A stretch of 64,000 nt of DNA from an uncultured Sutterella sp. (GTDB lineage: Bacteria; Pseudomonadota; Gammaproteobacteria; Burkholderiales; Burkholderiaceae_F): NCBI GenBank assembly GCA_905213905.1, contig CAJMKD010000011.1:17024-81023 (forward strand), read 5' to 3'. Both the position numbers and the translations under genes were made by a program. Numbering within the stretch: the stretch's first letter is position 1; every line of letters starts with the position of its first letter. A model generated the notes under the pieces. The model was not told where the DNA came from. It did no database searches and saw nothing but the letters and a program-made list of their open reading frames with translations. Below are positions 52,511-61,623 of the stretch, in pieces.

Positions 52511-53650
52511 CTAGATGACGACTGCGGCAGCTTTGACCTGCGCCCATACGCGCATGCCAGGCTTCAAATTGAGCTCAGCAGCTGAACGACGCAGAATTCG
52601 CGAAAGAAGCGCATTTTCTCCTTCCTTTAGCCGCACCAGCATATAAGCGCCAGATTCCTCAACCAGATCATCAATGACAGCAGGCAGGCAATTGCGCACG
52701 GAAGTTTGCTGCAGGGGATTGAGCGAAATGCCGACATCCCGCGCAAGTATGCGAAGCCTGATGCGGTCGCCCACCCGATGCGAGATCGTCGTAGCTTCGG
52801 CTGCGCCGCTGGCGTCATCAGCCACTTCAAGCACCCAGTTGCCAGCACGCACGGCAAGCGTCCGCCACATTTGCGAGATCGAAACCACTTCGCCCTCAAC
52901 AATGCCTGCGGGCCCGTGTTCGGTTGCTGCCGGCACCTGCAGATTCGTCAAAACGGAAGCGAGCGGTCCCTGCGCAGAAATTCTGCCCTGATCAAGCACG
53001 ACAAGCCAGTCAGCCAACCTCGCCATTTCATCGGCCGAATGCGTCACATAAAGAATAGGTATATGCAGTTCTGCGCGAAGCTTTTCCAGCCAAGGCAGAA
53101 TTTCACGCTTTCGAGCCCAATCAAGCGCTGAAAGCGGCTCATCCATAAGCAATATGTCAGGCTGCAGACATAGCGAGCGCGCGATGGCGCACCTCTGCCG
53201 CTCTCCGCCGGAAAGCTCGCTCACACGCCGAAGCAGAAGGTGGCGAATTCCGAGCAGATCGATCGCGTACTGAAGTCGTTCTTCGCCCTGAGGTGTTTGT
53301 GTTCTTTCAAGACCGAAGCGAAGATTTTTGTCAACATTCAAATGCGAAAAAAGACTCGCTTCCTGAAACACATAACCCAGATTCCGTTCATAGGTGGGCA
53401 CAAAAACGCCCCTTTCATCGTCCTGCCATACGGAATCCCCAACACGTACACAACCAGCGGCTCGCTCGAGTCCAGCCACAGCCCTTAGCACAGTCGTCTT
53501 CCCGCAGCCCGAAGGTCCAAACAGCACCAAAATGCCTGCCGACGGAAGTGAAAAGCTGACATCGAGACGAAATCCCGCTTTTCTTTCAAGCAACAAGTTG
53601 ACGAATCCTGCCTCATGCGAGGAGAAGGCATTCCTCTTTGCACTAGTCAC
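52511..53650 (-). CDS. modC: molybdate ABC transporter ATP-binding protein
   Basis: 379 residues. Walker A GPSGCGKTT, ABC signature LSGGERQRCAIARSL, Walker B ILLMDEPLSALD, H-loop VTHSADE. The C-terminal ~100 residues hold a Mop/TOBE domain (SVRNCLPAVIDDLVEESGAY, ending WAQVKAAAVV), which binds molybdate and is typical of ModC rather than sulfate transporters. The start overlaps the modB stop by four bases. It is the last gene of modABC. Confidence 0.95.
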   Translation of the reverse strand: MTSAKRNAFSSHEAGFVNLLLERKAGFRLDVSFSLPSAGILVLFGPSGCGKTTVLRAVAGLERAAGCVRVGDSVWQDDERGVFVPTYERNLGYVFQEASLFSHLNVDKNLRFGLERTQTPQGEERLQYAIDLLGIRHLLLRRVSELSGGERQRCAIARSLCLQPDILLMDEPLSALDWARKREILPWLEKLRAELHIPILYVTHSADEMARLADWLVVLDQGRISAQGPLASVLTNLQVPAATEHGPAGIVEGEVVSISQMWRTLAVRAGNWVLEVADDASGAAEATTISHRVGDRIRLRILARDVGISLNPLQQTSVRNCLPAVIDDLVEESGAYMLVRLKEGENALLSRILRRSAAELNLKPGMRVWAQVKAAAVVI

Positions 53651-54321
53651 GATTCGGACTCCCCTTTGCTTCGGCCATTCAGCCAGTTGAGCGACAACAG
53701 CACGACAAAACTAAAAAGAAGCATGCCACCGGCAAGCACATGTGCTTTCGTATATTCCATGGCCTCCACGTAGGTATAGATCTCCGTTGAAACCACTTGC
53801 GTCTTGTCTGGAATATTTCCGCCGATCATTAAAACAACGCCGAATTCGCCGATCGTGTGCGCAAAAGTCATCAGCACTCCGGTCACAATCCCTTGTCGTG
53901 CCAAGGGGATCATCACATGGATAAATGCATCGAAGGGACGACAGCGGAGTGTTGCCGCCACTTCCATCGGCCTCGAGCCAATGCCTGCAAAGGCTGCCTC
54001 CAAGGGTTGCACCATGAAGGGCAGCGAATAAATGACGGAACCAATGACGAGCCCCGAAAACGTAAAATTGAGCGTCCCAAGCCCGATTGCTTCCGTCATC
54101 ACACCGAGGGGACCATTCGGGCCGAGCGCAACCAGCACATAAAACCCGAGTACGGAAGGCGGCAGCACGAGCGGCAGCGTCACAACGGCATTAACCGCCG
54201 CACATGCTCGACTCCTCCCGCGAGCAAGCCACCATGCAAGCGGCAGTCCGATCAAAAGAAGAATGACTGTCGTGATAGTCGCCAGCCTGAGGCTCAGCCA
54301 AATGGGAGATAGTTCGATCAT
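53647..54321 (-). CDS. modB: molybdate ABC transporter permease
   Basis: 224 residues, about five membrane segments. The EAA-loop region EVAATLRCRPFDAFIHVMIP, and the C-terminal EFGVVLMIGGNIPDKTQVVS that is characteristic of ModB. Starts 35 bases after modA. Confidence 0.96.
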   Translation of the reverse strand: MIELSPIWLSLRLATITTVILLLIGLPLAWWLARGRSRACAAVNAVVTLPLVLPPSVLGFYVLVALGPNGPLGVMTEAIGLGTLNFTFSGLVIGSVIYSLPFMVQPLEAAFAGIGSRPMEVAATLRCRPFDAFIHVMIPLARQGIVTGVLMTFAHTIGEFGVVLMIGGNIPDKTQVVSTEIYTYVEAMEYTKAHVLAGGMLLFSFVVLLSLNWLNGRSKGESES

Positions 54322-54356
54322 GTGCGTCGGTCTAGAAGTGAAAAATCCCGCTCACC

Positions 54357-55118
54357 TTATTGGGCAGAACCGTATCCATAGGCTTCGCGCACGCGGGCAG
54401 CCGCTTCGCTATCCTTCAGGTACTTTAAGAATCGAACGGCGCCCTCATTCTTTTCTCCTTTTTTAAGCAGAACAGCATCCTGATCGATTCGGTTGTACAA
54501 CGACTGCGGAACGATCCAGCCGGATCCTCCGACGAAATGACCGTCCTTCCAGCACTGCGAGAGCGCAATAAAACCTGCCTGGGCATTGCCGGTTTTCACG
54601 AACTGAAAAGTTTTGCCGATGTTGTCACCCTCAACGATCTTGGGCGTTACGCCAGCTTTCAGACCCAGCATCTCCATTGCTTCGTGCGCGGCCAATCCAT
54701 AAGGGGCAAGCTTGGGATTGGCAACTGCAACGTGCTTGACTTCATCCTTGAGCAGAACCTTGGGATCATCCGTGATAAGCGAGGGATCTGAAGACCAAAG
54801 CGCGAGCTTTCCAACGGCATACGTAAAAGTCGTTCCAGCAATGCCGAAGCCCTCCGAAACGGCGCGCTTAGGCGTCTCATTATCTGCAGCAAGCAGTACG
54901 TCAAAGGGAGCGCCGTTTCTGATCTGCGCATAAAAAGCCCCCGTTGATCCGAAGGAAAGCACGAGCTTGTCGCCCGTCTCCTTTTCGTAGAGCGGCGCAA
55001 GCTCCTTGATGGGCCCCGTAAAGTTGGCTGCTACTGCCACATGCACATCTTCTGCGAAAACAGCCACCGCTGCGGTCGTCATCACCAAAGCCGCAAAAAG
55101 TTTTTTCCCTTTGGTCAT
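54357..55118 (-). CDS. modA: molybdate-binding periplasmic protein
   Basis: 253 residues from the ATG at 55118, chosen because AGAAGGG stands nine bases upstream; an ATG three codons earlier lies too close to it. Signal peptide ends VAVFA-EDV. Ligand-binding segments SFGSTGAFYAQI and APFDVLLAADNE are the ModA pattern. First gene of modABC, under a promoter covered by a ModE-type palindrome. Confidence 0.96.
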   Translation of the reverse strand: MTKGKKLFAALVMTTAAVAVFAEDVHVAVAANFTGPIKELAPLYEKETGDKLVLSFGSTGAFYAQIRNGAPFDVLLAADNETPKRAVSEGFGIAGTTFTYAVGKLALWSSDPSLITDDPKVLLKDEVKHVAVANPKLAPYGLAAHEAMEMLGLKAGVTPKIVEGDNIGKTFQFVKTGNAQAGFIALSQCWKDGHFVGGSGWIVPQSLYNRIDQDAVLLKKGEKNEGAVRFLKYLKDSEAAARVREAYGYGSAQ

Positions 55119-55203
55119 TTTGTTCATCCCTTCTCGTTTTGACGAAATGCAGCAGTCATTCGCCAAGTTTGAAGTCTGTTACTTAAAATGAAAGCGCTCC
55201 AGG

Positions 55204-55226
55204 CGCTATTCCTAAAAAGAATAGCG
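55204..55226. promoter_or_regulatory. Probable ModE operator over the modA promoter
   Basis: Perfect inverted repeat CGCTATTC - seven bases - GAATAGCG, resembling the E. coli ModE site (CGNTATATA - spacer - TATATANCG). It overlaps the -10 and start point of the modA promoter: -35 TTGCCC (55246-55241), 17-base spacer, -10 TATTCT (55223-55218). Molybdate-loaded ModE bound here would block modABC and might also affect the divergent modE. Confidence 0.8.
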
Positions 55227-55266
55227 GCAAACGAATAATGGGGCAATATGTCCGAATGAGTACACC

Positions 55267-56043
55267 ATGACTGAACGCCAAGCCGACCCGATCATGCTTG
55301 CCGGCCTTTTGAATGAAAAGACCGACAAGCGCATCGACATCCTGCGCCGCATTGCGGATGTGGGATCCATTTCCGAAGCTGCCCGAGGCGCCGGCGTGAG
55401 CTACAAGGCTGCCTGGCAAGCCATCGAAACGCTGGAAAATCTCGCGGGTGGCTCCCTTGTGCATAAAAATGCCGGCGGCGCCAGAGGAGGCGGATCGACG
55501 CTGACAGAAATGGGGGAGCTGGTGCTGCGCATCTCCGATGAACTTGCCAGAGCACGCGCCGAAGTGCTTTCAAAATTCAAATCCGATTCACTGCCAGCGC
55601 TTCGACAGGCTGCGAGCAGCTCGTTGCGCACCTCCATGCGCAATCAGTTCCCCGCAACAATCCGAACAATCAAAATCGGCTCTGCGCTGGTGCGCCTCAT
55701 CCTTCAGATCGACGACACCCATCTCATCCGAGCATCCGTCACCAAAGAATCCGCCCAGCTTCTCGGGCTTGAGGAGGGTATGTCGGTGCTTGCCCTCACA
55801 AAGGCGACGGGTGTTGAAATTACTGCCGATTTTCCTGACGACGAAGCTCACGCACACGAAAATCAGCTCGTCGGCGAAGTCATTCGTTCGGAAAGAGCCG
55901 CAAAAGGCGGTGAGTGCTCCATACGTCTGCCGTCTGGCATTGTGATTGTCGGTTTTGCGCGAGGCAATCATGGCCTTAAGATTAATCAGCGTGCAGTGGC
56001 TTCCATTCCGCCTGCTTCGATAGTTATTGCCTTAACAGATTGA
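55267..56043 (+). CDS. modE: molybdate-responsive regulator ModE
   Basis: 258 residues. N-terminal winged helix (IADVGSISEAARGAGVSYKAAWQAIETL, split here as one helix-turn-helix) with GGSTLTEMGE, then two Mop/TOBE domains at ~120-185 and ~190-258 (ASSSLRTSMRNQFPATI, then SVTKESAQLLGLEEGMSVLA and a second copy) that bind molybdate. Divergent from modA with the palindromic operator between. Confidence 0.96.
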   Translation: MTERQADPIMLAGLLNEKTDKRIDILRRIADVGSISEAARGAGVSYKAAWQAIETLENLAGGSLVHKNAGGARGGGSTLTEMGELVLRISDELARARAEVLSKFKSDSLPALRQAASSSLRTSMRNQFPATIRTIKIGSALVRLILQIDDTHLIRASVTKESAQLLGLEEGMSVLALTKATGVEITADFPDDEAHAHENQLVGEVIRSERAAKGGECSIRLPSGIVIVGFARGNHGLKINQRAVASIPPASIVIALTD

Positions 56044-56094
56044 TCGGCATTTCGAAACAGAAATCGTCAAGATGATTTCTAATCGTTCAACAGA

Positions 56095-56132
56095 TTGATT
56101 CGCATCAACGGTGTAAAACCCTTCCTTACAAT
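56095..56132 (+). promoter_or_regulatory. FNR box and promoter of the NapC/NirT cytochrome gene
   Basis: TTGATTCGCATCAA (56095-56108) is a perfect TTGAT-N4-ATCAA FNR site. A -10 TACAAT lies at 56127-56132, so the box centre is about -38 to -41, the position of a class II activated promoter. This implies expression without oxygen. Confidence 0.8.
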
Positions 56133-56294
56133 TTGCTGAATATCATTACAACCTGTCTTAAAAGCAGCGGAGAGGCTTTGCCGACTGCGTGTTTTGTTTG
56201 ACCCCCTCGACTTCCTTGCTGCCGCCGAAGATGCCCCTCGGAAGCAGCAGTTCTCTCAACATCAGGAAGCCGTTCAAAGAAATAAGGTTCCAAA

Positions 56295-56888
56295 ATGGAA
56301 AAGAACAGCAAGTGGTATCTCGCCCTGATCTGCCTGATCGGTGTCGTCATCGGCATCGTTTTCGTGGGCGTGCTCACCAGCGTTGTCCATTGGGCCGGCT
56401 CGCCCAAGTTCTGCGGCGAATTCTGCCACTCGATGGATCTCACCTACGTCGCTTATCAGAAGGGCGACCACTTCCGCACCAGCTCTGGCGCAACCGCCGG
56501 CTGCTCGGACTGCCACCTCAAGAACCACTCCAATGAATTCGTCGGCCCGATCGACTACGTTGCTCTGCTTCTTGACAAGGCGCATGCCGGCTCTGTCTCC
56601 CTGATCGGTCAGATCCAGGGCAGCATGAGCACGCATGAAAAGCAGCTTGCCATGCGCGAGCACCTCGCTCAGGAAGTCTATGACCAGATGATTGACCGCA
56701 ACTTCTCGGCCTGCCGCGGCTGCCATGAAGTTGAAAAGATGTATGACCCGAAGCGTCCGATGCTCGCCGAAATCCATCGCGGCTTCGGTCCTGAATCGGA
56801 AAAGAAGGTTGACTGCCTCGCCTGCCATCCGACCGCTGGTCATAATTACGGCTACAAGCTCAATCTGAAGGCTGCCAAGGCTGAATAA
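56295..56888 (+). CDS. NapC/NirT-family membrane-anchored tetrahaem cytochrome c
   Basis: Quinol dehydrogenase that passes electrons from menaquinol to periplasmic reductases. 197 residues: one N-terminal membrane segment (~7-33), then haem sites at C40-x3-C44-H45, C70-x2-C73-H74, C140-x2-C143-H144 and C174-x2-C177-H178. The first site, CGEFCHSM, has three residues between the cysteines instead of two. Size and layout match NrfH/NapC/CymA. No reductase gene is adjacent (pepN follows after a terminator), so the partner is unknown. It has a perfect FNR box. Confidence 0.9.
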   Translation: MEKNSKWYLALICLIGVVIGIVFVGVLTSVVHWAGSPKFCGEFCHSMDLTYVAYQKGDHFRTSSGATAGCSDCHLKNHSNEFVGPIDYVALLLDKAHAGSVSLIGQIQGSMSTHEKQLAMREHLAQEVYDQMIDRNFSACRGCHEVEKMYDPKRPMLAEIHRGFGPESEKKVDCLACHPTAGHNYGYKLNLKAAKAE

Positions 56889-56909
56889 TCGCGCTTTGCA
56901 CCTCTTCGA

Positions 56910-56943
56910 AAAATCCCGGTTCTGCGGAATCGGGATTTTTTTT
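56910..56943 (+). terminator. Terminator after the cytochrome gene
   Basis: AAAATCCCG..TTC pairs with GGA(A).CGGGATTTT, then a further run of T. Confidence 0.85.
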
Positions 56944-57071
56944 CGACTTTTTCAAAAACGGCGAGTCACGGCGTTCGATTGCTCAGGTTGCTAAAATTTT
57001 CGAATTCTTAGGATTATGGAGAAAGCTGCTCGCCGCCTTCTCCTCAAAGCAGACAAGCTGAGATAACAAAC

Positions 57072-59744
57072 ATGGTTCAGACGATTCGCCGCGAAGACTA
57101 TCGCGCGCCTTCGCACCTCATCGATGAGGTGCGCCTTGAATTCGATCTCGACGCCGAAAGCACCGCCGTCGTCAACACAATGCACGTGCGGCCCAATCCG
57201 GCGGCCGATGAAAAGAATGCGTCGCTCTTTTTGAACGGCGAAGACCTGACGCTTGTGAGCGTCAGCATAGACGGCAAGCCCCTTGACGAAAACCGTTACG
57301 AACTCTCGCAGAGCGGACTATTGATTCGCGACCTTTCTGCACCAGCCGTTGTAACTGTCGTCAATCGCTTTAGCCCCGCCGCCAATACTGCGCTTTCCGG
57401 CATTTATGTATCCGGCGCCAATTTGATCAGCCAATGCGAAGCCCAGGGCTTCAGGCGCATCACGTTCTACATGGATCGCCCCGATGTTCTAGCCAAATTC
57501 ACGGCTGTACTGCGCGCTTCCAAGGATGCGTATCCTGTGCTGCTTTCTAACGGCAATGCCGGCGATGCAAAGGACCTTGACGACGGTCGTCACGAAGTGA
57601 CATTTGTCGACCCCTTCCCAAAGCCCTCGTATCTCTTTGCGCTTGTGGCTGGACGACTGGTTTGCCGCGAAGAAAAATTCCGCCTCAAAGATGGACGTCT
57701 CGCCAATCTTTCCGTCTGGGTGGAGCCCCAGGACATCGACAAGACCGAACATACGCTTGAAAGTCTCAAGAAAGCCATTCGTTGGGATGAAGAGCGTTGG
57801 GGCCTTGAACTGGATCTTGACGACTTCAAGATCGTTGCCACCAAGGACTTTAACTTTGGTGCGATGGAAAACAAAGGGCTCAATATTTTCAACAGCAAAT
57901 GCGCGCTCGCCAATCCGAACGTTGCCACTGACGAAGACTATTTCCACATTGAGTCCGTGGTCGGTCATGAATACTTCCATAACTGGACGGGTGACCGCAT
58001 CACGCTGCGCGACTGGTTCCAGCTCACGCTCAAGGAAGGGCTGACTGTTTTCCGCGATCAAGAATTTTCCGCCGACATGCTGGGCGAACCATCCGCCCGC
58101 GCAGTTCAGCGCATCAAGGACGTCATCGCGCTTCGAGCCGCTCAATTCCCTGAAGATGCGGGCCCCATGGCGCATCCAATTCGTCCCGAGTCCTATCAGG
58201 AAATCAATAATTTCTACACAATGACCGTGTATGAAAAGGGCGCTGAAGTCTTCCGCATGCTGCAGACGCTCCTCGGCCGCGAAACGTTCCGACGGGGATT
58301 CGACGACTACATAGCCAAAAATGACGGTTCTGCTGTCACCTGCGAAGCCGTGCTGGACGCCATGGCAGGCGCGGCAAAACGGGATCTTCGTCAGTTCAAG
58401 CGCTGGTTTTCGCAGGCCGGCACGCCCCGTGTGAAAGTTCGCAGCTTCTGGAATGCGGCTGAAGGCACGCTTCGTCTTGCCGTTACGCAGACGACACCTG
58501 CCACCCCAGGTCAGCCTGTCAAGCGTCCTTTCCTGATTCCTTTCCCCGTAGCGCTTTTAAACGCACAGGGCGAGGAAATGCCCGTGCGCCTTGAGGGAGA
58601 AACGGGAACGGGCATTGTTGGCACCCGCATGCTCGAACTGACGGAAGACTCGCAGGAATTTGTTTTTACGGGCCTTGCTGAAAAGCCTGTTCTCTCTCTG
58701 AATCGAGGCTTTGCGGCACCCATTATTTTGGATGCCGGCCTCACGCGCGACGAACGTCTTTTCCTTGCAGCGCATGACAGCGATCCCTTCAACCGCTGGG
58801 ATGCTCTCAATGGGCTGCTCATTGACGCTGTGCGAAAGGAAACTCGTGCACGACTCCTTCACGAACCTGGCGACATTGATCCGAAGCTGCTCGAAACTGT
58901 CGGGGCTGTGCTGAAGGATGAATCGCTTTCGCCTGCATTCAAGGCCGTGGCTCTTGCCATGCCGACAGAAAAAATCGTCGCCGACACGCTGCCCGTGATT
59001 GATCCGCACGCCGTTCACTCAGCCTGGGTTGCTGTTCGAAATGCAATTGCCAAACGCAATCTCTCTGCCTTCATGGATGCGGCGGAAAAGAACGCAACGC
59101 CCGGCCCCTATGATCCAAGCGCTGAACCTGCGGGCAAGCGTGCGCTCAAGAACCTGGCGCTCAGCTACGCCATCGCTGCCGGCAACGCTCGCGCCACGAT
59201 TCTCGTCAAGGACCAGTTCACGACAGGCACAAATCTCACCGACAAGCTGGCCGCACTGCGACTCATGGTGAATTCCCAGACGCCTGCCAAGGAAGACATG
59301 GAAGTTGATGCGCTCAAGGCTTGGATCAGTGAGCCGCTTCTTCTCAACAAATGGTTCCAAATTCAATCAACAGCAACTTCTTTTGCCGGCGAATCTCTGG
59401 TGCTTGAACGTGTCCGAGAACTCGTGCGCTGCGACTTCTTTTCGATTCGCAACCCCAACAACGTCTATTCGCTTCTCGTGCCGTTCTTTACCGCGAACCC
59501 ATCGGAATTTCACCTGCCGGACGGCTCGGGCTACGCTTTCTGGGCGGACATGGTGCTTGAGCTCAACCGCATCAATCCGCAGGTTGCGTCCCGCCTGGCC
59601 CGTGCGCTTGAAAATTGGCGCCGCTATATTCCGCCGCTGGCATCTCGGATGCACGATGCGCTTGAATCGGTCTATGCACGTCGTGAAGAACTTTCGCCCA
59701 ATGTGCTCGAAATTATCGAAAAATCCCTCAATAATCCCGCCTGA
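57072..59744 (+). CDS. pepN: aminopeptidase N (M1 family)
   Basis: Broad cytosolic aminopeptidase, 890 residues, E. coli PepN type. Exopeptidase motif GAMEN at ~263-267 and zinc site HEYFH (H299, E300, H303) in VVGHEYFHNWTGDR, with the third ligand in LKEGLTVFRDQ ~19 residues later. The C-terminal helical domain is complete. It begins at an ATG about 130 bases after the previous terminator, and fbp follows 21 bases after its stop. Confidence 0.97.
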   Translation: MVQTIRREDYRAPSHLIDEVRLEFDLDAESTAVVNTMHVRPNPAADEKNASLFLNGEDLTLVSVSIDGKPLDENRYELSQSGLLIRDLSAPAVVTVVNRFSPAANTALSGIYVSGANLISQCEAQGFRRITFYMDRPDVLAKFTAVLRASKDAYPVLLSNGNAGDAKDLDDGRHEVTFVDPFPKPSYLFALVAGRLVCREEKFRLKDGRLANLSVWVEPQDIDKTEHTLESLKKAIRWDEERWGLELDLDDFKIVATKDFNFGAMENKGLNIFNSKCALANPNVATDEDYFHIESVVGHEYFHNWTGDRITLRDWFQLTLKEGLTVFRDQEFSADMLGEPSARAVQRIKDVIALRAAQFPEDAGPMAHPIRPESYQEINNFYTMTVYEKGAEVFRMLQTLLGRETFRRGFDDYIAKNDGSAVTCEAVLDAMAGAAKRDLRQFKRWFSQAGTPRVKVRSFWNAAEGTLRLAVTQTTPATPGQPVKRPFLIPFPVALLNAQGEEMPVRLEGETGTGIVGTRMLELTEDSQEFVFTGLAEKPVLSLNRGFAAPIILDAGLTRDERLFLAAHDSDPFNRWDALNGLLIDAVRKETRARLLHEPGDIDPKLLETVGAVLKDESLSPAFKAVALAMPTEKIVADTLPVIDPHAVHSAWVAVRNAIAKRNLSAFMDAAEKNATPGPYDPSAEPAGKRALKNLALSYAIAAGNARATILVKDQFTTGTNLTDKLAALRLMVNSQTPAKEDMEVDALKAWISEPLLLNKWFQIQSTATSFAGESLVLERVRELVRCDFFSIRNPNNVYSLLVPFFTANPSEFHLPDGSGYAFWADMVLELNRINPQVASRLARALENWRRYIPPLASRMHDALESVYARREELSPNVLEIIEKSLNNPA

Positions 59745-59765
59745 TTCTAAAAAAGGACTACTAAA

Positions 59766-60767
59766 GTGACTCCGCTTTCGCTTCAGCAATATCTCGCTCG
59801 CGAAGAAGCTCTTCGCGGTCTCGATCCCCAGCTCGCTCGCGTTATCTGCGGTATCTCCGAAGCCTGCAAAACCATCAGTTCGCTCGTTCGCCGCGGCGCT
59901 CTCGCCGGAGTGCTCGGCTTGGCCGGTTCGGAAAACGTTCAGGGCGAAGAACAAAAGAAGCTCGACATCATCAGCAACGACATCTTCGTTGAGGCGCTTG
60001 TTCAAACCGGCGCTGTCTGCGGCATGGTTAGCGAAGAAGTCGATCATCCGATCTCCGTGCCGGAAGACCAGGCGATCGGACCGTATCTTGTCGCCTTCGA
60101 CCCCTTGGACGGGTCGAGCAACATCGACATCAACGTCTCTATCGGCTCGATTTTCGGCATCATGCCTGCCGGTCGGCCGAAACGCAACGCAATCGAAGCC
60201 GATTTTCTTCAGCCCGGCCGCAATCTCAAGGCAGCCGGCTACTGCATGTACGGCCCCCAAACGCAGCTGGTTTTGACGCTCGGCTGCGGCGTGGTCATGT
60301 TCACGCTGGATCCGGCTACTGGCACCTTCCGTCTAACACGCGAAAACGTTCGCGTCGCTCGTGAAGCAAAAGAATTCGCCATCAACATGTCGAACGAACG
60401 GTTCTGGGAAAAGCCTGTTCAGCGCTACATTGCCGAGCTGCTCCAGGGCAAGGACGGAGTTCGCGGGAAAAACTTCAACATGCGCTGGATTGCCGCCATG
60501 GTTGCCGAAGTGCACCGCATCCTGCAGCGCGGCGGCATTTTCATGTATCCGCGCGATTCCCGCACCCCCGACCGCCCAGGCAAGCTTCGTCTTCTGTACG
60601 AAGCCAATCCCATGTCTATGATCATGGAAAATGCGGGCGGCGCAGCAACCAACGGCCATGAATGCATTCTCGACATAAAACCTGTCCAGATTCATGAACG
60701 CGTAGCCGTTTTCCTGGGCGCAGCCGAAGAAGTAGAACGCGTCACAAGCTTCCATAAGGAAAACTAA
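59766..60767 (+). CDS. fbp: fructose-1,6-bisphosphatase class I
   Basis: Gluconeogenic phosphatase, 333 residues starting at GTG with AAGGA ten bases before it. NVQGEEQKKLDIISND, metal site FDPLDGSSNIDIN, and the sugar-phosphate segment NPMSMIMENAGGAATNG. pepN-fbp co-transcription suggests that peptide breakdown feeds gluconeogenesis, which fits an organism that does not live on sugars; the same gene pair is common in betaproteobacteria. Confidence 0.96.
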   Translation: MTPLSLQQYLAREEALRGLDPQLARVICGISEACKTISSLVRRGALAGVLGLAGSENVQGEEQKKLDIISNDIFVEALVQTGAVCGMVSEEVDHPISVPEDQAIGPYLVAFDPLDGSSNIDINVSIGSIFGIMPAGRPKRNAIEADFLQPGRNLKAAGYCMYGPQTQLVLTLGCGVVMFTLDPATGTFRLTRENVRVAREAKEFAINMSNERFWEKPVQRYIAELLQGKDGVRGKNFNMRWIAAMVAEVHRILQRGGIFMYPRDSRTPDRPGKLRLLYEANPMSMIMENAGGAATNGHECILDIKPVQIHERVAVFLGAAEEVERVTSFHKEN

Positions 60768-60796
60768 TCCCGGCTCGAAGCTCCTTGCTGAAAAGA

Positions 60797-60828
60797 AAAG
60801 CCCCGCTCTTCAGAGAACGGGGCATTTT
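60797..60828 (+). terminator. Terminator after fbp
   Basis: GCCCCG.TCT pairs with AGA.CGGGGC around a CAG-type loop, followed by ATTTT; A-rich on the opposite side, so also useful to the convergent gene. Confidence 0.8.
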
Positions 60829-60843
60829 CATGAAAATCAATTT

Positions 60844-61413
60844 TTAGAAGAGATCGCCGAAAACTTCTTTCTTTTTCGTCTCGTCCGCCACTTCGGCAGC
60901 TGGGGCAGGAAGCACATCCGCAACACGCTTCTGCAATGACTTGAGCTCCGAAAAGATTTCCGCTTTCGCAGTTTCGCGCGCAGTCCGATTATCCGCAGCT
61001 GTTTCGGCCAGCTTTTTTTCAAGCGCATCAAGCCGTTCACGCATGAGCTGCATGCTTTCATCGCTGCGTCCCGTCAGAACAGCTTCAAGGTGCTCGAAAC
61101 GCGTTTTCATTTCTTTCGTCGCTTCCGTGACGCGGCTCTTGTCAGCCTCCTCAGCAAGCTGATGCGCACGGCGCGCTTCCTTATAAGCAGATCGAAGCTC
61201 GATCAGTACGCTTGCCTGCTGCCAAATCGTATAGATCCCAAGCAAAACGATAATGGCGGAAAAACCGCAAACCACAAGGATTCCGAGCGGTGCTTGAATT
61301 TCGGTATAAACCAAATTGACCGTCGTCACCTGAGAGAGCGTCGTCCAATTGATGATGAGGAATACGGCCATCAGCACAAGAACGAGCAGAATGCCTAAGG
61401 TACGGAACTTCAC
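60844..61413 (-). CDS. LapA-like (DUF1049) membrane protein with coiled-coil tail
   Basis: 189 residues. Start GTG at 61413 with a strong AAGGAG six bases away. Two membrane segments (~5-23 LGILLVLVLMAVFLIIN and ~43-67 LGILVVCGFSAIIVLLGIY) in the LapA arrangement, then a long charged helix (~70-165) ending KKKEVFGDLF. E. coli LapA is ~100 residues and lacks so long a tail. lapB is at 22 kb without a neighbouring lapA, so this may be the LapA counterpart. Divergent from upp. Confidence 0.65.
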   Translation of the reverse strand: MKFRTLGILLVLVLMAVFLIINWTTLSQVTTVNLVYTEIQAPLGILVVCGFSAIIVLLGIYTIWQQASVLIELRSAYKEARRAHQLAEEADKSRVTEATKEMKTRFEHLEAVLTGRSDESMQLMRERLDALEKKLAETAADNRTARETAKAEIFSELKSLQKRVADVLPAPAAEVADETKKKEVFGDLF

Positions 61414-61623
61414 AAAGGTCTCCTTGGTGTTGAGTGCTCGAGAGGACTTCAATTAAGCCTCTCCTATAATACAAATCGTCATTTTAGGCCCTCGCGACTC
61501 TTTACTGGCTTTCCTGAGGCGCTTTTGCCCTGCTGAAAGTCTATCGGAACCGTTGTATGCCCTCATTTGTGACTTTGGGCAAGATTTTCGAAGAAGATCC
61601 GCTGGGCGAAGGAGCTGAGTTTC

